From NCBI GenBank assembly GCA_024278645.1, contig JAJRST010000151.1, positions 1 to 6,953 of the forward strand: a DNA stretch of 6,953 nt, written 5' to 3'. Source of the DNA: a bacterium (GTDB taxonomy: Bacteria; Zhuqueibacterota; Zhuqueibacteria; Residuimicrobiales; Krinioviventaceae). The notes beneath the pieces are model-generated. The model had not been told where the DNA came from, did no database searches, and was given only the letters and a program-made list of their open reading frames with translations. The position numbers and the translations under genes are program-made. This document shows, piece by piece, positions 6,815-6,953 of the stretch (position 1 is the first letter of the stretch; each line of letters starts with the position of its first letter).

Positions 6815-6953
6815 CGTGCTGCGATTTTGCAGAAAAAAATTATTCCAGTTATCGCCGTCCTGCGGCAATGTCAGTGCATAATCGCCGCATGTCGAGAAAT
6901 AGCGAAAATTATGACCGGTCGTCGTTGTATCGGCGCTCCGGTCGAATTCAATG
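5165..6953 (-). CDS. Giant modular T9SS cargo, upstream part (5' end outside window), ended by in-frame TAA
   Basis: 595 codons, open from the window edge and ending at TAA 5165-5167. No start is visible, so the true N-terminus and signal peptide lie upstream of this window. The frame encodes the tail of one module, five complete SdrD-B/Cna-B-like beta-sandwich modules of 103-110 residues, and the first 16 residues of a sixth. Module openings read [IV]xGxxW followed by an Asp-rich loop, e.g. ISGEIFEDADGDSVPDPDE and IRGFVWDDRSKDC. Cores read TTDAGGYYEF ... YxVxVD, and closings WGFxPKPG or FGFxPKP. Such modules form rigid extracellular stalks in adhesins. The TAA falls where the aligned third complete module of this array has DCQWTSDDSVFAG and this module has DCQWS-stop-SEPGFAE, so the gene looks interrupted and not naturally ended. 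A protein ending here would lack the sorting signal and should not be exported by T9SS. Confidence 0.82.
   Translation of the reverse strand, partial: IEFDRSADTTTTGHNFRYFSTCGDYALTLPQDGDNWNNFFLQNRSTVFGKIRDELDDNCDTVAGDEAGFGRFQVNLVVQRGDSVESYSSFTDAVSGRYRFSYVLPGAYQVSLHPDDVDRIFTDHVEKCPPSNLDGFVPQNSSVRIADWGFEPKPGVVQGMIWQELNSNCTRDNGEAAFAGMIIEVRNDSDSLVLADTTGADGRYLIPFVPPGTYSIRVYSDGDTLNKYEPPCFRSVPAGLDTAAFQVNTLDSLQFYFGFTPKPNLISGEIFEDADGDSVPDPDEALRLANVVVNLFDGGGNVIMVDTTKNDGRYEFNDLTVGAYTVVVDSATTPANYTLTYPGAYAQSVSIKAGEQPDSISWGFYPQPGKIGGHLWWRSQATDCQWTSDDSVFAGIVVALHSRSDSLLSSDTTDAGGYYEFTNVAKNNDGYKVMVDDASLLALFRLVCGDNPTIVQPFAAGADATVDFGYKDERGGIRGFVWDDRSKDCLFDANENAFDSVAVFIVNDKNDSLRVNANALGAYDSGPLAAGVYSVVVDARTLPENYAPSCAHGYVRTIEVPQSQVMDNVDFGFFPKPAQISGHVWKIFDGDCQWS

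Noticed and set aside
1..6953. Genome-wide reassignment of TAA to a sense codon
   Set aside because: TAA ends the cargo right after the canonical GMVTLLR, ends porK after VGFR plus six residues, and ends porL. Only two internal TAAs occur in over 2,000 codons, far too few for an ordinary sense codon.
2813..6953. Gram-positive LPXTG-type Sdr adhesin
   Set aside because: The modules resemble SdrD B domains, but the C-terminus is a T9SS type B sorting domain with no LPXTG, hydrophobic anchor or basic tail.

Overview
The window looks like part of a type IX secretion / gliding-motility locus from a bacterium of the Bacteroidota (or a close relative in the Fibrobacterota-Chlorobiota-Bacteroidota group). 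Every gene I can support lies on the minus strand and reads from high to low coordinates: a giant secreted multi-module protein with a type B T9SS C-terminal sorting domain, then porP/sprF, porK/gldK, porL/gldL and porM/gldM. The P-K-L-M order is that of the por core operon of Porphyromonas; Flavobacterium has gldKLMN. Assignments rest on protein motifs read by eye, with no database search.

Layout. 6953-2813: one reading frame of 1379 codons, open at its 5' end at the window edge. It encodes about twelve SdrD-B/Cna-B-like beta-sandwich modules and then a CHU_C-type sorting domain (FTPNGDGIND ... GMVTLLR). The frame is broken once, by an in-frame TAA at 5165-5167 inside a module. 2810-1851: a porP/sprF frame of the usual family length, also broken once by an in-frame TAA, at 2169-2171. 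1822-932: porK/gldK lipoprotein. 859-473: a short porL/gldL inner-membrane motor protein. 407-1: the N-terminal 135 codons of porM/gldM, running off the window. Gaps between genes are 2, 28, 72 and 65 bases. Good Shine-Dalgarno sequences precede porP, porK and porL, and a more distant one precedes porM. I saw no terminator or RNA gene. The arrangement suggests one operon.

How the parts fit. In known systems, PorL and PorM form a proton-driven motor in the inner membrane, PorM reaches through the periplasm to the PorK/PorN ring, and cargo with a type B CTD depends on a PorP/SprF-like outer-membrane partner. This window therefore encodes cargo, partner and motor in one run.

The most striking observation is the pair of in-frame TAA codons in adjacent genes. 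Each is a substitution-type interruption with no frameshift, and homologous protein sequence continues in the same frame afterwards. TAA also ends three genes here at sensible places, so general reassignment of TAA is unlikely. Nonsense mutation, consensus error or local readthrough/suppression remain possible. A second observation is that a cysteine pair in the repeated modules is either wholly present or wholly absent.
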